Counted from the stretch's first letter, positions 1-11,699 are shown. The stretch is DNA of 64,000 bases from Xylaria sp. FL1777 (GCA_022578965.1 MU400514.1:248001-312000), one strand, 5' to 3'. Made by a program: numbers and translations. Notes: generated by a model from the sequence alone, not told the origin.

Positions 1-1020
1 GTTATGGACCTTGGTAGCCATAACAGAACTCCTTGTTATAACTCTCAATCTAGGATCTGGCACAAGTGCCCAGCTTTCCGTCCTATGCTCTTCCGTGGTA
101 AATTCCATTTCCAGTATCCCCGTTGTACTGCCCATTCGATCTAATTTATACTACTTCTTGAACCACTGTCGTTTAATTATACTGATCTGTATTTTTGCAG
201 TCTCCAATCTGTCTTTATCGGCGTCTCGTGCGCAGAATGTGAGCAACCTTACTGCCAGTGTTAGCTCTTCGCTACAATATAATTCGAGCGGGTTCGTTGC
301 TTTCACCCCTGTGACTGGCTACTGGCCAATTTCCAACCACTAGAGAAAAGAATACCTACCTCATCTCGCTAATCTCATGTACCGGGGTGTACTGTAGTGT
401 ACTACAACACCGATACAGGATGACCACTTACAGCTCGTTATAGGCAGTGAGCTTAGGCGATGCTAGTACCGAAGCTTTCGACATCGTTCCACTGTCTTCG
501 ACTTTAAGTAGCTGAGCCGCTGTATACAGGTACTCAATATACCTACTGAGGTGCGTTTTTTGTAGCGAGTTATACTGATGGCATAGCCATAGATTGAGAG
601 CATAGGTATCTTAGGAGACTACAGGATCTTGTATTACGTGATAGCTAGTCAATTCCCAGTGACTACTGGGAACAACGGTCCTGGACAATGTCCTCATCTC
701 AAAGTCTTGGGGCCATCCAAGGCCTCATAAATACAGAGCTTGAGCACTGGCGACCGACTTGTACTGGAGGAATGGCGGCTGGACTTAGACTCGTTTTGCG
801 CAAATGCGCATAACGTAGCCTATATAAACTGTGACCATATTTTTTTTCCATCTCAAAGATATTTGAATACATTTACTTTATTAAATAGTTATTCGTTGAA
901 CACTTACTTTATTACTATTTGTTGAACTTTTGATTTCTTAACTCTTTGTCGAGCCTTTACTTCATTGACTATTTGCCGAACTTTCGCTGAACCTTCTCTA
1001 AACACTTAACTTAAGCAACA
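1..1020. other. Gene-free left flank and leader of the zinc-finger gene
   Basis: No open frame here has recognisable protein similarity. An open frame of 110 codons at 11-343 on the plus strand has no family motif. A TATA-like word (TATATAAAC) lies at 821-829, about 200 bases before the ATG at 1021. The stretch between them is pyrimidine-rich. It is plausibly promoter and 5' leader of the next gene, but this is inference. Confidence 0.4.
868..1005. repeat. Imperfect tandem repeat in a 5' leader
   Basis: About four imperfect copies of a unit near 30 bases follow each other. Each copy has a CTTTATT or CTTCATT block, then an ACTATTTG-like block, then a GAACTTT or GAACCTT block. The repeat sits directly before the ATG at 1021. 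Boundaries are approximate. Confidence 0.45.
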
Positions 1021-3234
1021 ATGCACCTAACGCTGCCGAAGCTCTCTATACTCGGGCCTCTACCATATCATGGCGGTGGCCATACTACTAGAAGCATAAC
1101 ATCCGTGCCCAATTTAGGCAGCCTCGGAAGGTCTGTATACTCAGTCTCAACTTATGAGCCTCCGATCGAGCTTCCTTCCTGTAAGTCATTTCATCAGTCT
1201 TCTCTGAAATCGGCCAAAATAGAAACGGGTCAGTCACTCCTCGAGTGTGCCCGTTGCGCAACTCAGCAATGCCGACCTTGTTCTACCTAATGTATAACAC
1301 CTCTTTTCAGTTAGTTTCGGATCTATTGAAGAGTGCCCGACCTTGTGGGATTACGAGTTTAGAATAAAAGATCCGGATCACCGACCCCTACCCCCAGCGC
1401 ATGGTCCTAAACAGAATGTAATACAAGGCCTCAAACCTATTAGCTCTGACAATAACAACGCCGTCTCATTCTCTTTTTTTTGCCCAATCCGGCGGAACTG
1501 ACACTGGAGTGGAAACATACAACCCTTTCCCTGTCCTATTAATACCTCGTCACTACGGGTTTGTACTTGTTCATGCGGCTGAAATTGAGGGCGAAAGATG
1601 CTATGCCTCTAAAGAGTTGGTAGAGACTTATAGTATCTATTCAGAGGACAGCCGCGGCCGGGTGCGCATCACGTGGCAGAAGAAAGATGACGATATCTTC
1701 ACACATACGTGGTGTGAAGTTCTGGAAAGTAGTCAAATGAGAGGTGTGGCTTCTCTGATCCTGGGGAAAGACCGTCCAAGACGAAAATGCACCGGTTTTT
1801 CAGCTACCGAAGACGTCATTGAATTGCGCAAACAGTGTCTTCTGTCTTCACATTTCGAGAAATTCAGCCCTTATCCGTCTAGGTTGAACGCCAAAAGTGC
1901 CGTAGCTGAGCAACATCCCGAGATTGAGAAGCCAACAACATGGTTTGAAAGTACAGGGTTCAATTTGCCAGACACCGAGCGGTTATCTAGCGCGGTTACC
2001 GATAGTGTATCTTCATTTACATCGTCAAGCAATGAGAGCCGTGCTACCTCGAGAGCATTTATCGAGATATTCAAGGAACAGGCCATTGAGGAGATCACCC
2101 TGGCAACAACCCAGTGGCTTCGGTCTCAATCCATACGGGCACACAACGCCGCAAACGAAGCCACAGCTAGTTCTTTCGAAGGCGAGAGCACATCGTCTGG
2201 TAGAGCGGGCCAGTGCCCAGAGAATCAATTACCAATAACACGAAAAAGAAAATTAGGTAGCACAGATAATGACGAAGGCCACAACGACGATGATGATGGC
2301 GACGGCGACGACGAGAAGCCTCCCCGTTCAGGAGCTACCGACAAGAAGGGCAAGGGGAAAGACATAGTGAGGTTCGCCTGCCCCTACTTCAAATACGACC
2401 CAATAAAATATCAAGGGTGGCCATCCTGTCCTGGCCCAGGTTGGCCGGATGTCCATCGAGTCAAGTGAGTCTTGCTAGCTACTAGAAATTTTATGACCCT
2501 GACAATGGTATATAGGGAGCACCTATACCGTAAGCATCGGCAAGATAAATTCAGATGCATGCGCTGTAGTGAATGCTTCGAATCCAAGCAGGATTATGTC
2601 GATCATCAAAGAGCTTCCATACCTTGTGAACGAAGAGATATTGGACTGATAGAAGGATTTGACGCGGCTCAAGAGAAACAACTTAAATCGAGGAAGAGGC
2701 AGAGCCACGTTGTTTCTGAGCTCGATAAATGGAGAGCTGTTTTTCACATCCTATTTGAAGAGGTTCCGAAAGAGAATATCCCGTCTCCTTGTAGGTATTC
2801 TGACCGAAAACGCTGATCTTCTCCTCTAACATATCGAAAAGTCTACGAGTATGAACAACTCACAATGCCAACAAGACCATCTCACGAAATTTTTGATAAA
2901 TACGAGAAATACCTTCTTCACGAGATACCACTACAGTTACGGAAGATTGGTGCAAAGTCTTCGAGTTCGAGCTATCGAATTTGCAAAGACACTCGTACCA
3001 AGACTGCTCCAAGAGTTTGAAGACCTACATCAACAAGCGACCGTCCCAACTGTGACATCGGAACCTAGCGAATCACAGAATGCTGCAAGCTCTAGCTCGT
3101 CGCAAGTCCAAACCTTAGAGTTATATTCTGAAGACTACATTAGAGGTTACTGGGATGCTGTAAATGATTCTCAAGACATTTTCGAAACCCCGAGCGACCA
3201 AACGAACATACACCCCCCTAGCGAACAAGACTAA
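1021..3234 (+). pseudogene. Fungal zinc-finger-like protein gene with two apparent frameshifts
   Basis: Four exons can be read: 1021-1180, 1311-2464, 2516-2790 and 2842 onward. Introns 1181-1310, 2465-2515 and 2791-2841 have GT-AG ends and matching phases. The spliced product carries a conserved fungal block: CPYFKYDP, then CPGPGWPDVHRVKEHLYRKH, a second Cys pair (FRCMRCSECF) and EGFDAAQEKQLKSRKR. This is known from large fungal families of uncharacterised C2H2-like proteins. An acidic run precedes the finger (about 2270-2320). The frame breaks twice. In exon 2 an eight-T tract (1474-1481) shifts the frame; seven Ts would keep it open. Near 2940-2950 the frame shifts again. Without that shift the protein ends at 3018-3020; with it the frame runs on to 3234. 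Either the gene is a young pseudogene or the assembly has indel errors. Function is unknown. Confidence 0.65.
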
Positions 3235-4147
3235 TAAACTGGTCTTAAAGACAAATTGACACATGATCATTGCTTCATAAAAAAGCTCATACAAAATCAA
3301 AACATGAACCAACTGATAACTTTTCAACCCCAAAATTACCTGTGAGCGATTTTACCGTCTATGCAGAACTCAAATGCATGTATCCTTCTTCCACGAGCCC
3401 TCCAGTTTGATCACGCCGATGACTTCAAATCTTCTTGGATTAATGTGCAATACAATTTTTCAAAGGTCTGGGGGGTTATGATTTTCAAGAAAGCGCATCG
3501 CTTTTTATGTCTAGAGCATATGTGGCAGGATGTACTACTAACTCGTCGACTCCAAGAAAAGTATTAAAACACCATGGCTGGGAAATCTATGAAGGGTTAT
3601 CTATTTCTATATTTACCGGGTTAGAGATTACTGGATTGGCGACATTGAGAAAATAGACACTTGGTTGGCAGCGAAAATGCATTTCATGAAGGATAGCCGA
3701 GGGTCCGCAGCGCGTACCTATAGTTACTTGGGCAGAGGAGAAAACGGAACACTGGATTATAGATACCACGATTTATTTTATTTAGCATTACAACTGAGTG
3801 AGATGAAGCTTTACTGATCGAACTCGGCTATGTAGCGTACACTATCTAGATAAGTAATCTATACATTACACATATTGCACACTGTACTGCTTCCCATGTC
3901 GTACCTTATTGCGTACGTAGACTACCTAGGTCTAGCTCCTGCTACCTAGGTAACTAGCTAAAAAATAAAGAAGCGGGGAAGGGTCTTTTTACCGCTTCTC
4001 ACTCCCCAGATCAATACCATCACACCAATTGAAAAGTCCACGGCGTCATTGCATAGAGGCCAATACAACACAAAAGTCAATCCCAGTCTCTTCCACACAG
4101 TTCTTCTCCCACCGAAAGAAGAAAAAAAGGAAAAAGGGGGGAAGAAA
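3235..4147. other. Intergenic, nothing recognised
   Basis: This stretch is AT-rich spacer between the zinc-finger gene and the ABM-fold gene. Short open frames occur (for example 3361-3567) but show no family motif. The last 200 bases are purine-rich just before the ATG at 4148 and probably hold the leader of that gene. Confidence 0.4.
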
Positions 4148-4474
4148 ATGGTGTACACAATCGTGGTGCACCTCCGCGCCAAGCCCGGCAAGGAGAACAT
4201 CGCCAAGGTGCACGCGAAGCTCAACGAGGCGTCGGCCATCTACTCGCGCGACAAGGAGACCATCTCGTGGTTCGTCATGCAGAGCGTGCACGACCCGCAG
4301 GACTTCACCATCGTGGAGCGCTACGAGAACGAGGGCAGCCAGAAGTACCACCTCGGCAACCCCTACTGGAAGACCTTCGACCCCTTCGTCGTGCCGCTGC
4401 TCGAGAGGCCCATGGATCTGAGGAGGTTCGAGGAACTTGGCCCCGTCGAGGGCGAGGAGGCTCTGCTGAAGTAG
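4148..4474 (+). CDS. ABM-fold monooxygenase-like protein
   Basis: This intronless gene encodes 108 residues. The N-terminus (MVYTIVVHLRAKPGKE) and the central VERYENEGSQKYH and NPYWKTFDPFV segments match the antibiotic-biosynthesis-monooxygenase (ABM, YgiN-like) ferredoxin-like fold. Members usually act as small dimers; some oxidise quinol-like or aromatic substrates, but many fungal members have no known substrate. I chose the ATG at 4148 because the conserved fold starts there; the 33 codons open upstream are AT-rich and look like leader. The coding region is much richer in GC than its surroundings, with strong G/C third positions, which suggests good expression. Family assignment is fairly safe; the reaction is not known. 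Confidence 0.85.
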   Translation: MVYTIVVHLRAKPGKENIAKVHAKLNEASAIYSRDKETISWFVMQSVHDPQDFTIVERYENEGSQKYHLGNPYWKTFDPFVVPLLERPMDLRRFEELGPVEGEEALLK

Positions 4475-5042
4475 GGAGTGACGTAGGGGGTTTAAGTGTG
4501 GGTTGGATTGGTGGTTCTGGGCTGAGGCAGAGTCAAAGGGGAATTGTGTGGCGAGTTAGACCCGCGGGAAAGCTGCCTTGTAAGCACTTCAAATGGGAAT
4601 TTGGCTCTTGTTATGTTGCACGGGGTCTTCTCTCTCATGCTTATCCTCCAGGCTATATATACCTGACAGGACTTTCCATATTTACGCTAGATAACCAATG
4701 AACTGTGAACATCCTAACAGCTACTGTCTATGTGAAGAAGACTTACACTAAACCGACGCGGAGCGCACCAGCGCCCACAGGACATAGAATAGTAAGTCTA
4801 CAATCATATTTGAGCTCGTTGATCAGAAATGAGGCTGGTGAGCTATGGTCTAGGGCTAGTGTATGCGAGATCTAAGTAGTAGTTGCATCGGTTATCACGG
4901 AACTGTTGAGGTGGCAGAAAATCTCCGGTCTCCCTTGCATACCCGCTCCGTGTCTAGTGTAGGTTATGGCGTATATGCTTAGGCATATATATATTATTTT
5001 TAAGGTAGTCCGTATAAAGTCGCTAAAAAGGGGATCGCTACC
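4475..5042. other. Intergenic, nothing recognised
   Basis: No gene, RNA or repeat could be supported. The first part is probably the 3' untranslated region of the ABM-fold gene. Confidence 0.4.
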
Positions 5043-5324
5043 TCACGAGGGGACATCACTGTCTTTGGTAGGGTTTGCGGAGCTCATTTCTGCCTCACAC
5101 TCATTTCCAGGTCCGTTATAAATCTTTCTCGCCCGTACACGATAGTATGTAACGCTGAATAGCAGAACCACAACAGTCACTAACACAGCCCAGTTGAAGT
5201 TTTGAGGTGTCACCGTCTTCCACGTGGGCCAGAAGCTATAGAATAGTAATGCAGAAAACCTGCGGCCATATTGTTTGCCTGTAGGGATTTCGAGGGAGCC
5301 CTGTCTCCAGCTGTAAGGCTTGAG
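5043..5324 (-). pseudogene. Relic 3' exon of an amino-acid permease (APC family)
   Basis: Read on the minus strand, 93 codons ending at a TGA (5043-5045) encode a recognisable C-terminus of fungal amino-acid/GABA-type permeases. The segments YSFWPTWKTVTPQNFNW, a hydrophobic helix (AVLVTVVVLLFSVTYY) and RARKIYNGPG match the last transmembrane helix and tail of that family. The frame opens after a possible splice acceptor (GGTTAG) at 5325-5330. No matching upstream transmembrane helices were found on the minus strand over the next 1.8 kb, while the family needs about 450 more residues. I therefore read it as a truncated remnant. A distant exon cannot be fully excluded. Confidence 0.6.
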
Positions 5325-7184
5325 CTAACCCTGAAAGGCAAGAAGCTTTTGACATAGAAATAGCAGCAGTGAAGCATAGGATTATAAGTCTGTACATAAG
5401 GCAATGAGTAGATGAGATTAATAGCTCTGTTCGTCGGCGAGGCACAGCTATAATGCGGCACAAGTCTCCCAGATATTCAAAGTATGCGGCATCGCTGACA
5501 TGTCACCCGTGTGTCCAGCATCTGCCGCCCACGTGGCCTTGGCTTCATAGTTTCTTGTAGGATGCGAGGCCTTTTCGCTGCTGATTCCAAGATATTTCAT
5601 GTTTAAAAACGACGGTTGAGGCTATATGTAGAAGCACTATGCTATTAGCCCGTGATCCACGAACAGGAACCCCTTTCTACACCAAAGGTTAGACAATGAC
5701 CTTCAACGATATATACAATTGCACCGTCAAGTTCCGTTCGTCTAACAGTAAGAATCCCACCTAGAGCTTAGAGATGGTTGTTGTCGACATGCAAGGTCCT
5801 AACATACTTAAGGGTTCTATGGTATATATTCGCAGAGGCTAGGGAAGCGTCTTGATCACGATTGGTGGCTATTAAACTGCTTACACACGGACCGAGATTC
5901 CCGACTAGCCCTAGGATCAACGTCCATTCAGCGACATATTCATCCACGATATCTTCTCGAGCACATGATATCACCAGACTACCACCGGCGACCTCCCTGA
6001 CCCTCTCACCGAGTTCTGCGCTGCTGTTTCCGCCGCGCCCGACGATTCGAGCTTCCAGATCACTATACACAGCCATTGGGACTAGCTGAGAATGCGCGCT
6101 TTCTACAATGTTTGCGTTCTAGGCGCGCCGTCGTTTCGATGGGTCGGAATAGAATATTCAAGCAACCGTGGTCTTACGGGTACGGATCGACCGGGACGGA
6201 ACTGCCACAATTGCGATATGTGGAACGAAACGAATATGATTGCCACGGGAGGTGAGATCACACTAGGGAATTAGAGCACGACCATGCTCACTGGGGGTGT
6301 GACCCGGAACACCCGCCCATCATAGTGCTATATACCTCAACCTAGGCGAAGGGAATTCAACACCGGTCCGACGCACTCAGTAGTTACGCGCGTAAGCGGA
6401 GGAGAGTAAGGAGTACCACTGAATCGTATTTAAGTGATTCGCGTTGCTAACACACTTAGCTCTTCGAGAAGCGCCATTTTTACGGAACCGGAACTTAGGT
6501 AGGAATCAGGAGGTTTTGGTAGACATATTCCGGCAGACGGTGGACAGAGTTACATACGGCCCGCCAGAAAGATTGAGTCAAAAGGAGCCCTGCAAACTCC
6601 TCAGACTCCTCAGCCCCTTCAGCCCCTTCTCAACTGTCTGAGTCTCCCAAGACAAACGACCCCTCCAATCCAAACAAGGAGACACCAGACAAAGGCCAAG
6701 AGAGTGGTAACCTGTAGCTATCTTTTTCTATTGTCGGAGAAGGAAGAACCAGGTAGTAGACGAAACTGCTATACCCAGCACATCTAGCGGTAGTGTCGCA
6801 ATTATCCCGTTCGCAAAGAGATGGCACATACCCGAGCTAAACGCGACAATGGCACAAGATACGAGCTTGCCGTGGAGAACCACGTTTATGAGATGCACGG
6901 TGATTATATGATGAAGCGGGAGCAGACAGTAGATTTCTCTGCCGCTTCGTCAATGCGCTAAGCATGAATAATCAATGAAATTACTATGGTATTATACCCC
7001 CTCTTCTAGAGCACCCTAATTGATTCGCTATTATAATATCTCATCCAAGCTGATCACAGTCGCTGGCACGAAACGGCCACGAAGGAAAATAAGTGTCAAG
7101 AAAGGTGGCGCAATCTCGATTTGTAATTCAGTATGATTCGTGTGGTCATCATCAATTCTATGATCCCGCCGTTGCAAAGAGTTC
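5325..7184. other. Spacer, decayed sequence
   Basis: No intact gene is visible. A minus-strand open frame at 5768-6076 (102 codons, ATG start) is somewhat GC-rich but I could not place it in a family. On the minus strand at 7031-7184, directly after the HET gene stop, an adjacent frame stays open and reads like protein; see the HET entry. Confidence 0.35.
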
Positions 7185-9510
7185 TCAATAGAATTTTTGG
7201 TCTTGGAAAGGGGGTTTAAGTAATCGCAAAAGATGTTGTACGTCTCCCTCCCTAACCATGCCGTAATTCCAAGCATTTGATGCATAGTACTCTCGAATAC
7301 TAATCTCCAAATGTGTAACCACTTCAAGCACTGTCAGACTGCGCAATGATAGTTTGGGAATGAATTTAAAATGACGGTATGAAAACCCCCTTCTGGAGTT
7401 ATGATGAGTAATCACCACTATATTCCTGTGGTAAAGATGAAATAGACCCAATGTATCGCGATCCTTACGCTGCAACGCCATACTTAACGGATCGCAAAGC
7501 GGTTCAAAATCGTTTCTTAGGACCACCATTATTTTAACTCCTTTTTCGAGTAGACACCGCACTATCGGTTGACGGTGTCGACGGTCGTGGCTTGTAGCAG
7601 CCTCGAAGGCGCGGTTGGCGCTTTCACAAGGGGTATCGAATTCTCCGGGGTTTCTTTCCAATAATAACTCAACAATTTCAGTTTCTCCGCTTAGAACCGC
7701 CATGTATAACTGTGCCCATTTATCAACTCTATCCGTGGTATTACCATGCTCTAGTAACACCCGGATGATACATTTTCGAGTACTACCTTGAAAAAAATAT
7801 GATGGTAGGTAATCTTCAAGAGAGTCGTATTGACTGTTCCAGTTTATAGTTTGTCGGAGTTTATGTAGAAGTTGCTCTGTTCGAACATCTTGTCCCTTTA
7901 ATTGTTGCCGAATTAACCTTCCTAATGAAGGTTTTGATGCAAAGAAAAGAACGGGATAGAGATCCTCTTGCCGAACCCAAACTACGATGTCTCCATGCAA
8001 CCGGATATATATCTCCATGATGGTCTCAAGTTTTCTAACGAGGGCGACGCAAGCTATGCACCCATCCAATCTGCTTTCTGGTGTACCATTTTGAAATGGT
8101 CTGCTGGTTGTCCCGTGTCGAAGCAAGAGGCTTATCCTCTCTATCTTATTGACCTTGACCGAGTCTGCAGTTTCAAATGGCCGTCTGAGTGTCCCCGTGT
8201 GACGGAAATGGCTTAAATACCATATTTCGTCAACATCGACTAACTTCCCTATAGGTATTTCGTCGAAATCGATCAACTCCCCTATTTCGTCGACATTGAC
8301 CTGTTCCACAGCTTTCACCAATTCTTAGAGTTATCCGAATGGGGTTTTCTCTTCGGCTCAGGAAAACCCTCACAGCTTCAATATCCCACGTGCTTAATAT
8401 TGCGATGAGTATATGTTCCATGTAGCCATTCGAAGAACATGCCAGATCGGATAGAAACCTACTGATATCCGAACACATTTCCGAGTCTCGCGGTATAAAT
8501 AATTTGCCGTGGGTAATATAGTTAACAGTAGCACATACGACATCCTGATGAGTCTGAGTATAATCTGGAATTATCCTTTTCCCGGCCTGTTGGTCTTCGC
8601 AGAGTCCAAGCAACGCGAATATCTTATCGCGGGGATCTGATGCCTCTGATCGACTGAAGTCGAGCAGCATAGAACCAAGATTTCCACCTCGAGGTTTGCG
8701 TGGAGTCCTTCCAGAGTATGTTGGCATGAGTGCAAATACAGCTGCAGCGTGACTGTCTAAGTCCACTTCTAGGAGTGTGGGTGCCATCGCGAAGATTTGT
8801 GCATGAACAGAAGTCGTACCGGAGTGGACTAGAGCCTTACGAGCATTCGCCACCTCTTGGAGGATCCAGACTCTGCGAAACCAGGGTCGCTCTAGCAGTT
8901 CCTCGAGGCCTCGTCGCTGGATATCCTTGAAATACGTGGCGCCATGATAGAGCTGTAGCTTGTTTTGTATCTCTTCCCAGACAGTCTTCCATCTTTCGTC
9001 GTCAGATGCCCAACGACAACCCGAGATATGCCTTTGGAGGATATTTAAGGATTCCATGAGGATACCTGTTGATGGGGCCTCCGGTCCAAGGTAAAAGATG
9101 ACAGACTCAGCACCCCTGTAGATGGCTTGCATTCTTTGTACCTGGTGCCTACGCTCTGACTTATCATATTGGTTGATCGCGATAGCATCAACCCAGATGT
9201 AACGATCTTCCTTAGTTTTGCGTATATTTTTTAGTAGATGCGACAGGTTATATGTGACCATAAACTTTTTCCCATTAAGCTCGATACTGGATTCCTTGAC
9301 CGACGTGCCCCAAGTATACGAGACGGCTTCATAGGGAATAACATTCTCATCTAGCGTCGTGTATATGAGTTCGCACTCGATGTCCGCGGACGGACATCCT
9401 TTAAAAAGCCGGACAAGGCGGAAAGCGGAGCTCTTCAAGTCGAGCTGTTTGTATATGAAGGTGTTTATGTTGCGATGGCGAATACCAGCGCGGTTAAAAC
9501 TAGCCGCCAT
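7185..9510 (-). CDS. HET-domain protein with ankyrin-like C-terminus
   Basis: Two exons, 8374-9510 and 7185-8300, join across a 73-nt intron (donor GTGAGG, acceptor AACAG) and give 750 residues. The HET domain fills roughly residues 50-300: YEAVSYTWG, YIWVDAIAINQ, ERPWFRRVWILQEVA and DPRDKIFALLGL are all present. HET domains mediate non-self recognition and programmed cell death in filamentous fungi. The C-terminal half has degenerate ankyrin-like units, such as ILSTWDIEAVRVFLS (partly in the intron frame), IRVLLEHG and EIVELLLERN. Exon 2 opens with three VDEI/FDEI units. After the stop at 7185 an adjacent frame stays open to 7031 and could be a lost tail, one base away across a run of five A. 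The start ATG at 9510 lies about 40 codons before the domain. Partner and trigger are unknown. Confidence 0.85.
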
Positions 9511-10475
9511 GACGTATGAACACTGAAAATGGGTCTATCAAGCTGCCCGTCGTATCCTAAGAACATGCATCATGAGCAGAGAGGTGATTGATACATGTAT
9601 GCCGCTGACAGTAGACTTCGACGACCCAAGTCAGCTACTCATTCTCAGGGTAAAGAAAAACATGTAATGTCTCTAAATTACACACTTAATTGACGTCGCG
9701 TGAGGAATATTTCAGACTTATCTTCCAAACGACACGGGGCCAGTGAGAGTAGCGCTGAGTCTCTACTTAACATACGCGCCACTTCTCGGGAAGAAACTCG
9801 AGGCTAATAAACAGCGAAGGGCTTCCCGTCCTCCATGGTCGGAGGGTGGCGAGCCAGATGTGCTGAACGGTTAGGAAAATCGAGTGTCAGAAGGGTAAAG
9901 TATGCTGGTGACTTCGATGTCGAAGAATCAAATTCCCGGAGGGGTAGGGGTTTTAGAGCCCAACCCATGGCCAAGTCAGCCCGTGAGGCGAAGTAAGCCC
10001 ATAAGGTAAAGTGAGCGGGTGCCGTGTCCAATAGGCCGCAACTTGATTACATGTGCTCGGCTCTGAGGGGATTTCTATTTAAGTACTTAGGTACTTCCGT
10101 AGGTATAAGAACGTCCATTACGCTCATAGGTCCCTCAGCTTAGGTAAATGACATGTGTATGTAGGTAGCTAGCTTCAAGGTAATGATCGCCTATTATAGT
10201 AGTCTCAAATTTCTCTCTCTTGATATCCTATGTAGGCGGTCCATAACATGTATCGACTATACAGAGATCTTCCGAATATTAATGGGGTTAACGCTGATAT
10301 AAAACAATGCATTAACCTATGCCCTTCGTAACCCGAAAAGCTACTTACTGCCTGGCTTCCCTAATCATATACCCATGTACCTCTCCCTAGCCCGATGAAA
10401 TATTCTAGATAGCCACGTAACAAACGCCATGTTTAAACTCTTCAAGCTTTCTACATTCGTGTCAAACATACTAGG
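9511..10475. other. Intergenic, nothing recognised
   Basis: The first part is upstream of the HET gene and the last part is downstream of the Nit gene. A minus-strand open frame at 9804-10031 has no family motif and starts at a weak position. TAGGTA-type words occur around 10080-10170. Confidence 0.4.
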
Positions 10476-10853
10476 CTAGTCGAACCGGATCTTACCCTCG
10501 TTGACATCAGGATAAACGTCGAAGCGCCTCTGCGAGGTGATGGGGATGTTCTTCCGCGTCTCCTCGATCTTGGCGCCGTCCAGCTCCCAGCTGACGATGG
10601 TCTCGGTTTCCTCGGCCTCGATGACGACCTGCGCCATAGGGTCGACGATCATGCTGTGGCCCCAGGCGTGGTAGGAGGCGCTCAGGTCGCGCGCGGGGCT
10701 ACACAGCGCGATGTAGCACTGGTTATCCATGGCCCGGGCCTGGCCCTGGAGACGCCAGTGTAGCGGGCCTGTGGTGGTGTTGAAGGCGCCCGGGTAGACG
10801 AGGGCGAAGGCGCCGCGGCGTGCCGCGATCATGGCTAGCTCGGGGAACCGCAC

Positions 10854-10884
<31 letters not shown>

Positions 10885-11534
10885 TACCCCGGGAGCTCCA
10901 CCAGCGTCAGCTTATCCCCCGCCGTCAGCACGTCGCTCTCCCGGAACGTGATCTTGCCCGGGATGTCGATGTCGAAGAGGTGCACCTTGCGGTGAGTGGC
11001 GAGTAGTGCGCCGTCGGGCCCGAATATGAGAGACGTGTTGTAGTACTTCCTCGCCCCGTCCTTTTCCTCACCTTCCGCCTCGGGGATGGAGCCGCCCACT
11101 AGGAAGACCTTTGCCTCGGCGGCCATGGACGACAAGGCGTGGAAAGACGGCGACTGGTCGCGCGAGGGCGGCGAAGGGAGGAGGGTCTCGGCATAGGAGG
11201 GGAAGTAGGCGCATCCATAGGGGGAGTTGAAGCACTCGGGCAGCACGACGAGGTTCGCGCCAGCCCCGGCGGCTTCGAGGACTTTGTCACGCGCATGCGA
11301 CAGATTCTCTGCCTTGTCAGCCCCACTCGCGAGTTGAATGCATGACAGCTTGAGTGGCTTCTTGAGAATTGGTGATGGTGTGGTTGATGTAGCCATCGTC
11401 CGAACAAAGGTCGGGGTTGCGAGGATCGGGTTGATTCGAGCAAGTCGGCAGTTGAGTTGCAGACGGGAGCGTGAGGGAACAGAGGCAAATGATTTGGTGA
11501 TTAGACTCAATGTCTTACTGGTGAAGTGTCTCAT
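10476..11534 (-). CDS. Nitrilase-superfamily omega-amidase (Nit2/Nit3-like), probably mitochondrial
   Basis: One uninterrupted frame encodes 352 residues from the ATG at 11534; an in-frame ATG at 11396 would give 306 residues, close to yeast Nit3. The carbon-nitrogen hydrolase triad is visible: Glu in LVVLPECFNSPYG, Lys in HRKVHLFDIDIPG and Cys in AICYDVRFPE. These features match omega-amidase, which hydrolyses alpha-ketoglutaramate and alpha-ketosuccinamate and so completes glutamine and asparagine transamination. The first 46 residues are rich in Arg, Lys and Ser with no acid (MRHFTSKTLSLITKSF and on), which suggests a mitochondrial presequence; start choice may give mitochondrial and cytosolic forms. 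The open frame extends 37 codons further upstream but without a better start. A 5S rRNA gene lies 165 bases upstream in the opposite direction. Confidence 0.9.
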
Positions 11535-11699
11535 GATAAATGCATCGTCGTCGTATCTGCCCGGTACCACGAATAGCTTGGGCGTGGTTGTTGCGAGATC
11601 GGGTGGGCTGGATGGGGAACTGAAGCTATTGTGGGGACTCAGCAAGTGGGACGTCCTTTCTAGCTCCCTTTATAAGTTGTAATGGCAAGTCATTCCATC

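Noticed and set aside
5768..6076. 102-codon minus-strand frame with ATG start
   Set aside because: Composition is slightly gene-like, but there is no recognisable motif, no splice partner and no neighbour support.
8301..8373. Apparent frameshift between the HET domain and the ankyrin-like part
   Set aside because: A 73-nt intron with a GTGAGG donor and an AACAG acceptor restores the frame exactly, so the gene is intact at this point.
9804..10031. 75-codon minus-strand frame
   Set aside because: No motif and no typical codon use; likely chance.
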